Of a DNA stretch of 12,632 bases, positions 1 through 6,637 are shown piece after piece. Positions within the stretch are counted from its first letter, which is position 1. Every line of letters begins with the position of its first letter. A program made the translations under genes and the position numbers. This DNA comes from an uncultured Actinomycetes bacterium (lineage in GTDB: Bacteria; Actinomycetota; Thermoleophilia; Solirubrobacterales; 70-9): contig CAMPIP010000057.1 of NCBI GenBank assembly GCA_946886425.1, positions 1 to 12,632 on the forward strand, given 5' to 3'. The notes beneath the pieces are model-generated. The model had not been told where the DNA came from. It ran no database searches and saw nothing but the letters and a program-made list of their open reading frames with translations.

Positions 1-13
1 GTAGTCTCACGGG

Positions 14-1234
14 ATGAGGGGACTCGGGACACCGGCCCGCCTGGCGGGCCTCCTGGCCTTCGTCTGCCTGGCCCTGGCCCCGACCGCCGCGAACGCGCGG
101 CCGCTCGCCGTCCCCGACCCCGCGGCCCATGCCTCGGTCGTCGGCGGCGCCACGGCGACGATCGAGGAGTTCCCCTCGCTCGCCTACATCCAGGCCGAGG
201 AAGGGCCCAAGAAAGGCTTCGCCTGCACCGGCTCGGTGGTCGCCCCGCGCGTCGTCCTCACCGCCGGTCACTGCGTCGAGGACATCGAAACCGGCAAGCT
301 GACCCCGCTCGAGGACTATCTGGTCGCGACCGGCGTCGCCGACCTCCGCCAGGCCGGGCCCGACAACGTCTTCAAAGTCAGCCGGACGCTCACCTACTCG
401 CGCTTCGACCCCGGCGCCACCCGCGGCGACGCCGGCCTGCTGATCCTCGCCCGGCCGACCGCGGCGCCGCCGATCGCGATGGCGACCGCCGCCGACGCCT
501 CCCTGCTCAACCCTGGCACCCCGGTGCAGATCGCCGGCTGGGGCCTGCAGGGCGGCAACGCCACGTCGGGACCGGCGACCCTGCGATCGACCTCCCTCAC
601 CGTCCAGACCGACTCCTACTGCGGCAGCGGCGTCGAGCCCTTCTACCCCTTCTATTCGCCGGCCCTGCAGCTCTGCACCGCCGACCGGCCGGCCCTCGCC
701 TCGGGCGGTTGTTTCGGCGACAGCGGCGGCCCGGCGATCGCCCACCGCGCCGACGGCACCCCAGTCGAGATCGGCGTGATCAGCGCCGGCGGCCCCGCCT
801 GCAAACCGGAACTGCCGAACATCTTCACCCGCGTCGACCGCATCTCCGGCTGGGTGGCGAAATGGATCGCGGCGGTCGAACGGGGAGCCCCGGCGCCGTC
901 GGCTAGCGCCCAGAAGACCGAACTGCCGAAGCTGACGATCCCGAAGGCGAGGACCCTGATCGGCCAGAGCCTGCTCAACGACCTCGGCAACCGCTTCGCC
1001 GACGGACAGGGGACCCGGATCGGCTGCGAAAGCAAGGACCGCCTCAGGGTCAAGTGCGGCTTCGCCTGGTTCTACGGCCCCAACGACTACTTCGGCTCGG
1101 CGACGGTCTCCTACGCGCTCTCGAAACGCTCGGTCGTCTGGAACGGCAGCTACACGATCCGCTGGGTCAACGACCACTGCTGGTTCGTCCGCGGCGAACG
1201 CTCGCGCTGCAAGATCCACACCCGGCGCGGCTAG
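14..1234 (+). CDS. Secreted chymotrypsin-fold (S1 family) serine protease with a small Cys-paired C-terminal domain
   Basis: Predicted exported endopeptidase of 406 residues. Residues 1-28 form a Sec-type signal peptide (arginine near the start, hydrophobic run 10-25, ANA-R near 27). The S1 domain begins at VVGG (42-45), the usual mature N-terminus after activation. The triad is visible: His86 in TAGHC, Asp139 in RGDAGLLIL and Ser237 in GCFGDSGGP. Cysteines 71/87, 203/221 and 233/263 match the three classical disulfides. The residue six before the catalytic Ser (chymotrypsin position 189) is Gly231, not Asp, so trypsin-like Arg/Lys specificity is unlikely; an elastase- or chymotrypsin-like pocket is inferred. 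Residues ~305-406 form a separate small domain with two close Cys pairs (338/348, 389/399) and several aromatics, of unknown function. ATG at 14 is the only start visible, and a TAGTCT hexamer lies just upstream. It stands alone before the next operon. Confidence 0.9.
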   Translation: MRGLGTPARLAGLLAFVCLALAPTAANARPLAVPDPAAHASVVGGATATIEEFPSLAYIQAEEGPKKGFACTGSVVAPRVVLTAGHCVEDIETGKLTPLEDYLVATGVADLRQAGPDNVFKVSRTLTYSRFDPGATRGDAGLLILARPTAAPPIAMATAADASLLNPGTPVQIAGWGLQGGNATSGPATLRSTSLTVQTDSYCGSGVEPFYPFYSPALQLCTADRPALASGGCFGDSGGPAIAHRADGTPVEIGVISAGGPACKPELPNIFTRVDRISGWVAKWIAAVERGAPAPSASAQKTELPKLTIPKARTLIGQSLLNDLGNRFADGQGTRIGCESKDRLRVKCGFAWFYGPNDYFGSATVSYALSKRSVVWNGSYTIRWVNDHCWFVRGERSRCKIHTRRG

Positions 1235-1278
1235 CCGATCGCCGCCCAGGTCCCCGGCACTGAGGTAGCCTCGCCGCG

Positions 1279-2079
1279 GTGACGAGCGGTTTCGAAGAGC
1301 TGGCCAGCGTCGACGGCAGGATCACCCCCACCGCGGAGGCGACCGTGCCGCTCAAGGACGACGGCCTCTACCGCGGCGACGGCGCCTTCGAGGTCATCCG
1401 CCTCTACGCCGGCAAGCCGTTCGCGCTGACCGACCACCTCGACCGCCTCGCCCGCTCGGCGACGGCGATCGAGATGGAGTTCGACCGGGCGGCCCTGGAG
1501 CTGGAGATCGACGCCCTGCTAGCCGCCGCCGGCGACGTCAAGGGCCAGCTGCGCCTGATCGTCACCCGCGGCGGCCGCCGGATCGCCGCCACCGAGCCGA
1601 TTCCCGACCACGCCGAGACGCTCAACCTCGCCACCGTCACCTACTCGCCGACGATCATCCTCAACGGCGTCAAGTCGCTCTCCTACGCGGCCAACATGGA
1701 GGCGAGCCGGATCGCCCGGGCGCGCGGCGCCGACGAGGCGGTCCTCGTCCAGCCCGACGGCACCGTTCTCGAGCCGCCCACCTCGGCGGTCTTCTGGGTC
1801 TCGCCCGAGGGCGGCCTGCGGACGCCCGCGCTCGACAACGGGGTGCTCGAGTCGATCACCCGCGACCGGCTGATCAAGGCCCTGCACGTCGAGGAGGGCG
1901 TCTGGGACGTCGAGGATCTGCGCGCCGCCCGCGAGGCCTTCCTCGCCTCGACCACCCGCGAGATCCAGGCGGTCGCCGCGATCGACGGCCGCCAGCTGCC
2001 GGAGGCGCCGGGGCCGCGCACCCGCGAGGCCCAGGAGGCCTTTGCCGCGACCCTCGGCCGCGAGCTGCGAGAACTGTGA
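1279..2079 (+). CDS. Class IV PLP-dependent aminotransferase (branched-chain / D-amino acid transaminase / aminodeoxychorismate lyase family)
   Basis: A fold-type IV PLP enzyme of 266 residues, a normal length. Probable Schiff-base lysine is Lys132 in NGVKSLSY, followed by the typical NMEASRIARARGADEAVL stretch. Glu165 (GTVLEP) is at the position that contacts the PLP ring nitrogen; its spacing of 33 from the lysine fits the family. LDNGVLESITRD (185-196) is the cofactor-phosphate loop region. Sequence alone does not separate branched-chain transaminase (IlvE), D-amino acid transaminase and 4-amino-4-deoxychorismate lyase (PabC). The usual EGTSSNVF after the Glu reads EPPTSAVFWV here, which leaves substrate open. 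The start is GTG at 1279, 44 nt after the protease stop. It lies 22 nt upstream of an acyl-CoA dehydrogenase and seems to head that operon, so a role in feeding amino-acid carbon into acyl-CoA oxidation is attractive but unproven. Confidence 0.88.
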   Translation: MTSGFEELASVDGRITPTAEATVPLKDDGLYRGDGAFEVIRLYAGKPFALTDHLDRLARSATAIEMEFDRAALELEIDALLAAAGDVKGQLRLIVTRGGRRIAATEPIPDHAETLNLATVTYSPTIILNGVKSLSYAANMEASRIARARGADEAVLVQPDGTVLEPPTSAVFWVSPEGGLRTPALDNGVLESITRDRLIKALHVEEGVWDVEDLRAAREAFLASTTREIQAVAAIDGRQLPEAPGPRTREAQEAFAATLGRELREL

Positions 2080-2101
2080 CGACAAGGGACAGGGGGACGA
2101 G

Positions 2102-3271
2102 ATGGACTTCCAGTTGAGCGACGAGCAGAGGCTGATCCAGGAAACGGCGCGCGAGTTCGCCGACAAGGAGATCCTGCCGCGGGTCCGCGACAACGACCGC
2201 GCCGGCCGCTTCGACCGCGAGCTCGCCACCAAGATGGGCGAGATGGGCTACCTCGGCGCCCCGGTCGCCGAGGAGTACGGCGGCCGCGGCCTCGACTACA
2301 TCGGCTACGGGCTGATCGTCGAGCAGATCGGCCGCGCCGACTCCTCCGCCCGCACCGTCGTCTCCGTGGTGACCTCGCTGGTCGGCGGCTCGATCGAGCG
2401 CTGGGGCACCGAGGAGCAGAAGCGCGAGTGGCTGCCGCGGCTCTGCTCGGGCGAGTCGCTCGGCTGCTTCGGCCTGACCGAGCCCGACACCGGCTCGGAC
2501 GCCGCCAACCTCCGCACCCGCGCCACCAAGACCGACAGCGGCTGGTCGATCAGCGGCCAGAAGATGTGGATCTCGCTCGCCAACCACTCCGACGTGGCGC
2601 TGATCTTCGCCCAGACCGACCCCGAGAAGAAGCACCGCGGGCTCGCCTGCTTCCTGGTCCCGACCGACAGCGAGGGCTTCACCACCCAGGAGATCCACGG
2701 CAAGCTCGGCCTGCGCTCCTCCGACACCGCCGAGATCTCCCTCGATGGCGTCGAGGTCCCCGACGAGGCGATGCTCGGCGAGGTCGGCGACGGCTTCAAG
2801 GTGGCGATGAGCGCCCTCGACAACGGCCGCTACAGCGTCGCCGCCGGCTGCGTCGGGATCTGCGACGGCTGCGTCGACGCCTCGGTGGACTACTCGAAGG
2901 AGCGCAAGCAGTTCGGCGTTCCCCTGGCCCGCTTCCAGCTGGTCCAGGAGATGATCGCCGACATGATCCTCAAGCGCGACGCCAGCCGGATGCTGGTCTT
3001 CCGCGCCGGGGTGCTGAAGGACGAAAAGGTGCCGAACACGATGGAGACCTCGGTGGCGAAGCTCTACGCGACCGAGGCCGCCGTCGAGTGCGCCAACCTG
3101 GCGATCCAGGTCCACGGCGGCTCCGGCTACGTCGACGACTACCCGGTCGAGCGCTACCTGCGCGACGCCCGGGTCACCACCCTCTACGAGGGCACCTCGC
3201 AGATCCAGAAGCTGATCATCGGCCGGCTGGCGACGGGGGTCAACGCGATGCTCCCCTTCGAGGAGAGCTGA
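2102..3271 (+). CDS. Acyl-CoA dehydrogenase (FAD-dependent)
   Basis: A 389-residue cytoplasmic flavoenzyme of the short/medium-chain acyl-CoA dehydrogenase type. It forms the alpha-beta double bond of an acyl-CoA and passes electrons to electron-transfer flavoprotein. An N-terminal helical domain (1-~115) is followed by the FAD/substrate motif CFGLTEPDTGSD (122-133) and the middle beta domain with KMWIS (154-158). The C-terminal helical domain has RKQFG (268-272), QVHGGSGYVDDYPVERYLRD (336-355) and LYEGTSQIQ (361-369). Glu363 is at the catalytic-base position used by short- and medium-chain enzymes. ATG 2102 is chosen because AGGGGG lies 5 nt upstream and MDFQLSDEQ is the usual N-terminus; an in-frame ATG at 2042 would overlap the previous gene. 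Chain-length preference cannot be read off. Genes for the next two pathway steps follow directly. Confidence 0.95.
   Translation: MDFQLSDEQRLIQETAREFADKEILPRVRDNDRAGRFDRELATKMGEMGYLGAPVAEEYGGRGLDYIGYGLIVEQIGRADSSARTVVSVVTSLVGGSIERWGTEEQKREWLPRLCSGESLGCFGLTEPDTGSDAANLRTRATKTDSGWSISGQKMWISLANHSDVALIFAQTDPEKKHRGLACFLVPTDSEGFTTQEIHGKLGLRSSDTAEISLDGVEVPDEAMLGEVGDGFKVAMSALDNGRYSVAAGCVGICDGCVDASVDYSKERKQFGVPLARFQLVQEMIADMILKRDASRMLVFRAGVLKDEKVPNTMETSVAKLYATEAAVECANLAIQVHGGSGYVDDYPVERYLRDARVTTLYEGTSQIQKLIIGRLATGVNAMLPFEES
3261..3267 (+). promoter_or_regulatory. Ribosome binding site fixing a TTG start
   Basis: AGGAGAG lies inside the last codons of the acyl-CoA dehydrogenase gene, 9 nt before TTG at 3277. 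The enoyl-CoA hydratase frame has no ATG or GTG near its conserved N-terminus, so this Shine-Dalgarno-like site decides the TTG start. The placement suggests translational coupling. Confidence 0.6.
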
Positions 3272-3276
3272 ACCGC

Positions 3277-4050
3277 TTGGGCGGGCTGGTCGAGACCACG
3301 GTCGACGAGCGCAACGTCGCCCTACTGCGCCTCAACCGGCCCGAGGCGCGCAACGCCCTCTCGGCCGAGATGCGGGCCGAGATCCTCGCCGACCTTGAAC
3401 GGCTCGACGCCGACCCCGAGGTCCGCTGCATCGTCCTCGCCGGCTCCGAGAAGGTCTTCGCGGCCGGCGCCGACATCCGGGCGATGGCCGAGCGCCCGCT
3501 CGACGCCCCCCCGGACCCGGCCGGGATGGTGTTCTGGAAGGGCATCGCCGCCACCGAGACGCCGCTGATCGCCGCCGTGGCCGGCTTCGCCCTCGGCGGC
3601 GGCTGCGAGCTGGCACTGGCCTGCGACATGATCGTCGCCGACGAGAAGGCCCGCTTCGGCCAGCCGGAGATAACCCTGGGGATCATCCCCGGCGGCGGCG
3701 GCACCCAGCGCCTCGCCCGGGCGATCGGCAAGCAGCGGGCGATGGAGTACGTGCTGACCGGCCGCCTCTTCGAAGCCCCAACCGCCCACGAGTGGGGCCT
3801 CGTCAACCTCGTCGTCAAGAAGGGACGCTGGCTACAGGAGGCGCTGGAGCTGGCCCACACGATCGCCGCCCGGGCGCCGCTGGCGGTTCGGCTTGGCAAA
3901 CAGGCCGTGCTGGCCGCTGAGGAGACGACGCTGATCCCGGGCCTGGAGCGCGAGCGCGAGCTGTTCGAGCGGGCGATGAGCACCGAGGACCGGGTCGAGG
4001 GCATGCAGGCCTTCCTCGAGAAGCGCGAGCCGAAGTTCGAGGGCCGGTGA
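3277..4050 (+). CDS. Enoyl-CoA hydratase (crotonase family)
   Basis: With the TTG start the product is 257 residues, the normal crotonase length. It adds water to trans-2-enoyl-CoA, the step after the acyl-CoA dehydrogenase. Seen in the sequence: the substrate-binding FAAGADIRAM segment (61-70), the oxyanion-hole ALGGGCELALACD stretch (105-117), and FGQPEITLGIIPGGGGTQRL (127-146). Both catalytic glutamates of true hydratases are present: Glu111 (GGGCE) and Glu131 (QPEI), matching Glu144 and Glu164 of rat crotonase. Hydratase activity is therefore more likely than isomerase or another crotonase reaction. The frame is open far upstream through the preceding gene, but that part is arginine/proline-rich shadow sequence. 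It begins 5 nt after the previous stop and ends 4 nt before the next start. Confidence 0.94.
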   Translation: MGGLVETTVDERNVALLRLNRPEARNALSAEMRAEILADLERLDADPEVRCIVLAGSEKVFAAGADIRAMAERPLDAPPDPAGMVFWKGIAATETPLIAAVAGFALGGGCELALACDMIVADEKARFGQPEITLGIIPGGGGTQRLARAIGKQRAMEYVLTGRLFEAPTAHEWGLVNLVVKKGRWLQEALELAHTIAARAPLAVRLGKQAVLAAEETTLIPGLERERELFERAMSTEDRVEGMQAFLEKREPKFEGR

Positions 4051-4054
4051 GACC

Positions 4055-5245
4055 GTGACGGCCTACCGGGTCGGCGTCCTCGGCGCCGGCACGATGGGCG
4101 CCGGGATCGCCCAGGTCGCGGCCCTGGGCGGCCGCGAGACGCTGCTCTACGACGCCTTCGAGGGCGCCGCCGAGCGCGGCGCCGCCCGCCTCGCCGAGGC
4201 GCTCGCCAAGGGCGCCGCCCGCGGCCGCTGGAGCGAGGCCGAAGCCGAGGCGGCGCGCCCCCGCGTGCGCCCCGTCACCGACCTCGAGGAGCTGGCCGGG
4301 TGCGGGATCCTGATCGAGGCCGCCCCCGAGGATCTCGCCCTGAAGCGCGAGCTGTTCAGCGCCGTCGCCGCCGTCTGCGGCCCCGAGGCCGTGCTCGCCT
4401 CCAACACCTCCTCGCTGCGCGTCGCCGAGATCGCCGCCGGGGTCCCCCACCCCGAGCGCGTCGTCGGCATGCACTTCTTCAACCCGCCGGCGCTGATGAA
4501 GCTGGTCGAGGTCGTCGCCACTCCCGAGGCCTCCGAGGCCGCCCTGGCCGCCGCCACCGAGCTGGCCGAGGCGATGGGCCGGACGCCGATCCGGGCCAAG
4601 GACAGCCCCGGCTTCGTCGCCAACCGCCTCGCCCGCCCCTTCTCGCTGGAGTCGCTGCGGATGCTCGCCGACGGCCTCGCGCCCCCGGCCGAGATCGACG
4701 CGACCGTCCGGGGCGCCGGCTTCCGGATGGGCCCGTTCGAACTGCTCGACCTGATCGGCCTCGACGTCAACCTCACCATCGCCCAATCCTTCTTCGCCCA
4801 AGGCGGCGAACCGGAGCGCTGGCGCCCCAGCCCGATCCAGGAGGCGATGGTCGCCGCCGGCCGCCTCGGCCGCAAGAGCGGCCACGGCTTCTACGACTAC
4901 GACGGCGCCGAGAAGACCCCGGCCGACCTGGCCGCGGCCGTTGGTGGGAGTTATCCCCGCCTGGCGAGGAAAACTCCCACCAACTCGGCCGCGACCAGCC
5001 CCACCGTCCTCGACCGCCTCTTCGCCCAGATTGCCAACGAGGCCGCTTTCGCGCTCGAAGAGGAGGTCGCCTCGCCGGCCGACATGGACACGGCGATGCG
5101 GCTCGGCTTCAACTGGCCGCGCGGCCCGGTCGAGATCGGGCAGGAACTCGGCGCAGCGCGAGCCGTCGAGATCCTGGCGGGGCTGGAGGCCGAGAAAGGC
5201 GCCGCATACGCGCCGGCGCCGCTTCTGCGACGCGGCCAACTTTGA
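4055..5245 (+). CDS. 3-hydroxyacyl-CoA dehydrogenase with a second C-terminal domain
   Basis: NAD-dependent oxidation of L-3-hydroxyacyl-CoA to 3-ketoacyl-CoA, the third beta-oxidation-type step. The Rossmann domain starts with VLGAGTMGAG (8-17). Ser119 (SNTSS), His140 (GMHFFNPP), Glu152 and Asn190 (SPGFVANRL) match the catalytic and substrate-binding positions of the family. The first 3HCDH C-terminal domain covers about 184-284. At 396 residues it is longer than the ~285-residue short form: residues ~317-396 (MRLGFNWPRGPVEIG) are a partial second 3HCDH C-terminal domain, as in PaaH-type and other long members. The linker (296-310) is encoded by a 45-nt palindrome (see the repeat at 4940). 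The start is GTG at 4055, 4 nt after the hydratase stop. A thiolase would complete the set but is not in the window. Substrate unknown. Confidence 0.93.
   Translation: MTAYRVGVLGAGTMGAGIAQVAALGGRETLLYDAFEGAAERGAARLAEALAKGAARGRWSEAEAEAARPRVRPVTDLEELAGCGILIEAAPEDLALKRELFSAVAAVCGPEAVLASNTSSLRVAEIAAGVPHPERVVGMHFFNPPALMKLVEVVATPEASEAALAAATELAEAMGRTPIRAKDSPGFVANRLARPFSLESLRMLADGLAPPAEIDATVRGAGFRMGPFELLDLIGLDVNLTIAQSFFAQGGEPERWRPSPIQEAMVAAGRLGRKSGHGFYDYDGAEKTPADLAAAVGGSYPRLARKTPTNSAATSPTVLDRLFAQIANEAAFALEEEVASPADMDTAMRLGFNWPRGPVEIGQELGAARAVEILAGLEAEKGAAYAPAPLLRRGQL
4940..4984. repeat. 45-nt in-frame palindromic element inside a coding sequence
   Basis: A 45-nt near-perfect palindrome centred on base 4962. 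The outer 13-nt arms, gttggtgggagtt (4940-4952) and aactcccaccaac (4972-4984), are exactly complementary. After one A/A mismatch, the inner arms tccccgcc and ggcgagga match at 7 of 8, giving 20 of 22 pairs. It occupies exactly codons 296-310 of the 3-hydroxyacyl-CoA dehydrogenase. It falls in the linker between the two C-terminal domains, where an insertion should be tolerated. A cggccg hexamer occurs on both sides (4935-4940, 4986-4991) and might be a target duplication, though in such GC-rich DNA chance is possible. It resembles in principle the ORF-inserted palindromes of Rickettsia; no relation is claimed. Confidence 0.75.
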
Positions 5246-5282
5246 CCCCAGTCGGCTGGGGCGAAACCGGAGATCGGCTCCG
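5246..5282. terminator. Two hairpins between convergent genes, possible bidirectional terminator
   Basis: Immediately after the dehydrogenase stop is CCCCAG-tcgg-CTGGGG (5246-5261), a 6-bp GC stem with a 4-nt loop. Next comes CGGAG-atcgg-CTCCG (5268-5282), which abuts the stop of the convergent zinc-finger gene. There is no T-tract on either strand, so this is not a classical intrinsic terminator. Its position between converging genes makes a termination or 3'-end-protection role plausible. Confidence 0.45.
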
Positions 5283-5567
5283 CTAGCCGGGCCGCTCCCC
5301 GCTCAACCTCATCATCACTTCGTCCGGGTAGCACCAGCTCCAATCCTCGCCCGGCTCGGCCGAGCGGATGATCGGGTGCCCGGTCTCCCGCCAGTGGGCG
5401 GTCGCGTGCTTGCCCTCGGAGTTGTCGCAGCAGCCGATGTGGCCGCAGCTCTGGCACATCCGCAGGTGCACCCAGCTCATCCCCAGCTTCAGGCACTCCT
5501 CGCAGCCGTCGACCGGGTCCGGCAGGTCCAGCAGCTCAACCGCGTCGAGGTGGCTGCACTCGGCCAT
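5283..5567 (-). CDS. UBP-type zinc finger domain protein
   Basis: A 94-residue protein consisting almost wholly of a ZnF-UBP fold. Candidate zinc ligands: Cys4 and His6 (CSHLD), Cys22 and Cys25 (CEEC), Cys38 and Cys41 (CQSC), Cys46 (GHIGCC), and His54, His58 and His64 (KHATAHWRETGH). In eukaryotes this fold binds the free C-terminal tail of ubiquitin. Bacterial stand-alone versions are known, but their ligand is not established as far as I know. The ATG at 5567 is 2 nt after the thioredoxin reductase stop, so the two are almost certainly co-transcribed, which hints at a redox- or thiol-linked role. It has no signal peptide and no membrane segment, so it is cytoplasmic. Confidence 0.88.
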   Translation of the reverse strand: MAECSHLDAVELLDLPDPVDGCEECLKLGMSWVHLRMCQSCGHIGCCDNSEGKHATAHWRETGHPIIRSAEPGEDWSWCYPDEVMMRLSGERPG

Positions 5568-5569
5568 GA

Positions 5570-6574
5570 CTAGGGCCCGGTGGCGATCTCCGCCGGCTCG
5601 CCGCCGGGGAACCAGTGCGCCTCGACGGGCGGCGGGCTGTCGCGCAGGAAGCGCTCGGCGTCGAGCGCGCCCATGCACCCGGTGCCGGCGGCGGTGACCG
5701 CCTGGCGGTAGGTGTGGTCGACGACGTCGCCGACCGCGAAGACGCCGGCCAGGTTGGTCCGGGTCGACCCGGGCTCGGTGACGATGTAGCCGTCCTCGTC
5801 GACCTCGACCTGGTCCTTGACGACCTCCGAGCGCGGCACGTGGCCGATCGCGACGAAGGCGCCGGTCGCCTCGATTTCCTCCTCGGCGCCGGTCTCGGCG
5901 TGGCGGAGGCGGATCTTCTCCAGTTTCCCGTCCTCCCCGGCGACGAACTCCTCCGGCACGTAGGGGGTCTTGAGGCTGATGTTCTCTTTGTCGCGGGTCC
6001 GCTCGAACATGATCTTCGAGGCGCGGAACTCGTCGCGACGGTTGACGACCGTCAGATGCTCGGCGAACTTGGAGATGAAGATCGAGTCCTCCATCGCCGA
6101 GTCGCCGCCGCCGACCACGATCACCTCGTGGCCTTTGAAGAAGGCCCCGTCGCAGACGCCGCAGGTGGAGACGCCGCGGCCGGCCAGCTCCATCTCGCCG
6201 GGGATGCCGAGCCGTTTCGGCTCCGCCCCCATCGCCAGGATCACGGTCTTGGCGCGGTGCTCCTCGTCGCCGAGGAAGACCTTCTGGATGCCCCCGTCGG
6301 AGAGCTCGACCCGGTCGACGTCGTCGGTCACGAAGCGGGTCCCGAAGCGCTCGGCCTGGGCCCGGAACTGGCCCATCATCTCCGGGCCCATGATCCCCTC
6401 GGGGTAGCCCGGGTAGTTCTCGACGTCGGTGGTGTTCTGCAGCTGCCCACCCCACTGGAAGCCCTCGAAGACGAGCGGCTCCAGGTTGGCGCGCGCGGTG
6501 TAGAGCGCGGCGGTGTAGCCCGCCGGCCCCCCGCCGATGATGATTACGTTCTCGACCTTCTTCGAATCAGCCAT
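5570..6574 (-). CDS. trxB: Thioredoxin-disulfide reductase
   Basis: A 334-residue NADPH- and FAD-dependent reductase that returns thioredoxin to its dithiol form. The FAD motif GGGPAGYTAA is at 14-23. The redox-active pair Cys138/Cys141 is in STCGVCDG, between the two halves of the FAD domain as in bacterial low-Mr TrxR. The NADPH motif VVGGGDSAMED is at 153-163, and VVNRRDEFRAS (176-186), equivalent to HRRDxFRA, reads the 2'-phosphate. VGDVVD (281-286) and the TAAGTGCMGALDAERFL stretch close the FAD site. Residues 321-334 are a short extra tail. ATG 6574 is preferred: AGGCGG lies just upstream and MADSKKVENVIIIGGG is the normal beginning. The in-frame ATG at 6637 would start inside the proposed promoter. 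No thioredoxin gene is in the window. Confidence 0.95.
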   Translation of the reverse strand: MADSKKVENVIIIGGGPAGYTAALYTARANLEPLVFEGFQWGGQLQNTTDVENYPGYPEGIMGPEMMGQFRAQAERFGTRFVTDDVDRVELSDGGIQKVFLGDEEHRAKTVILAMGAEPKRLGIPGEMELAGRGVSTCGVCDGAFFKGHEVIVVGGGDSAMEDSIFISKFAEHLTVVNRRDEFRASKIMFERTRDKENISLKTPYVPEEFVAGEDGKLEKIRLRHAETGAEEEIEATGAFVAIGHVPRSEVVKDQVEVDEDGYIVTEPGSTRTNLAGVFAVGDVVDHTYRQAVTAAGTGCMGALDAERFLRDSPPPVEAHWFPGGEPAEIATGP

Positions 6575-6608
6575 ATCTCGCCGCCTGGAGTCTAATACTT
6601 TACTTTTT

Positions 6609-6637
6609 ATAGTACCGCCCGCCGCAGACGGCCGCAA
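6609..6637 (-). promoter_or_regulatory. Sigma70-type promoter for trxB and the zinc-finger gene
   Basis: On the minus strand TTGCGG (6637-6632) is followed after 17 nt by TACTAT (6614-6609), a 4/6 match to the -10 consensus at ideal spacing. It lies in a conspicuously AT-rich island (about 6590-6614) in otherwise very GC-rich DNA, in the only real gap (63 bp) of the minus-strand gene run. The predicted transcript has a leader of roughly 28 nt. Confidence 0.55.

Noticed and set aside
2428..3276. Long N-terminal extension of the enoyl-CoA hydratase
   Set aside because: The extension is arginine/proline-rich and overlaps the acyl-CoA dehydrogenase in another frame; TTG 3277 with its ribosome binding site gives the normal family length.
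5615..6595. 326-codon plus-strand frame opposite trxB
   Set aside because: Antisense shadow; trxB motifs on the minus strand are complete.
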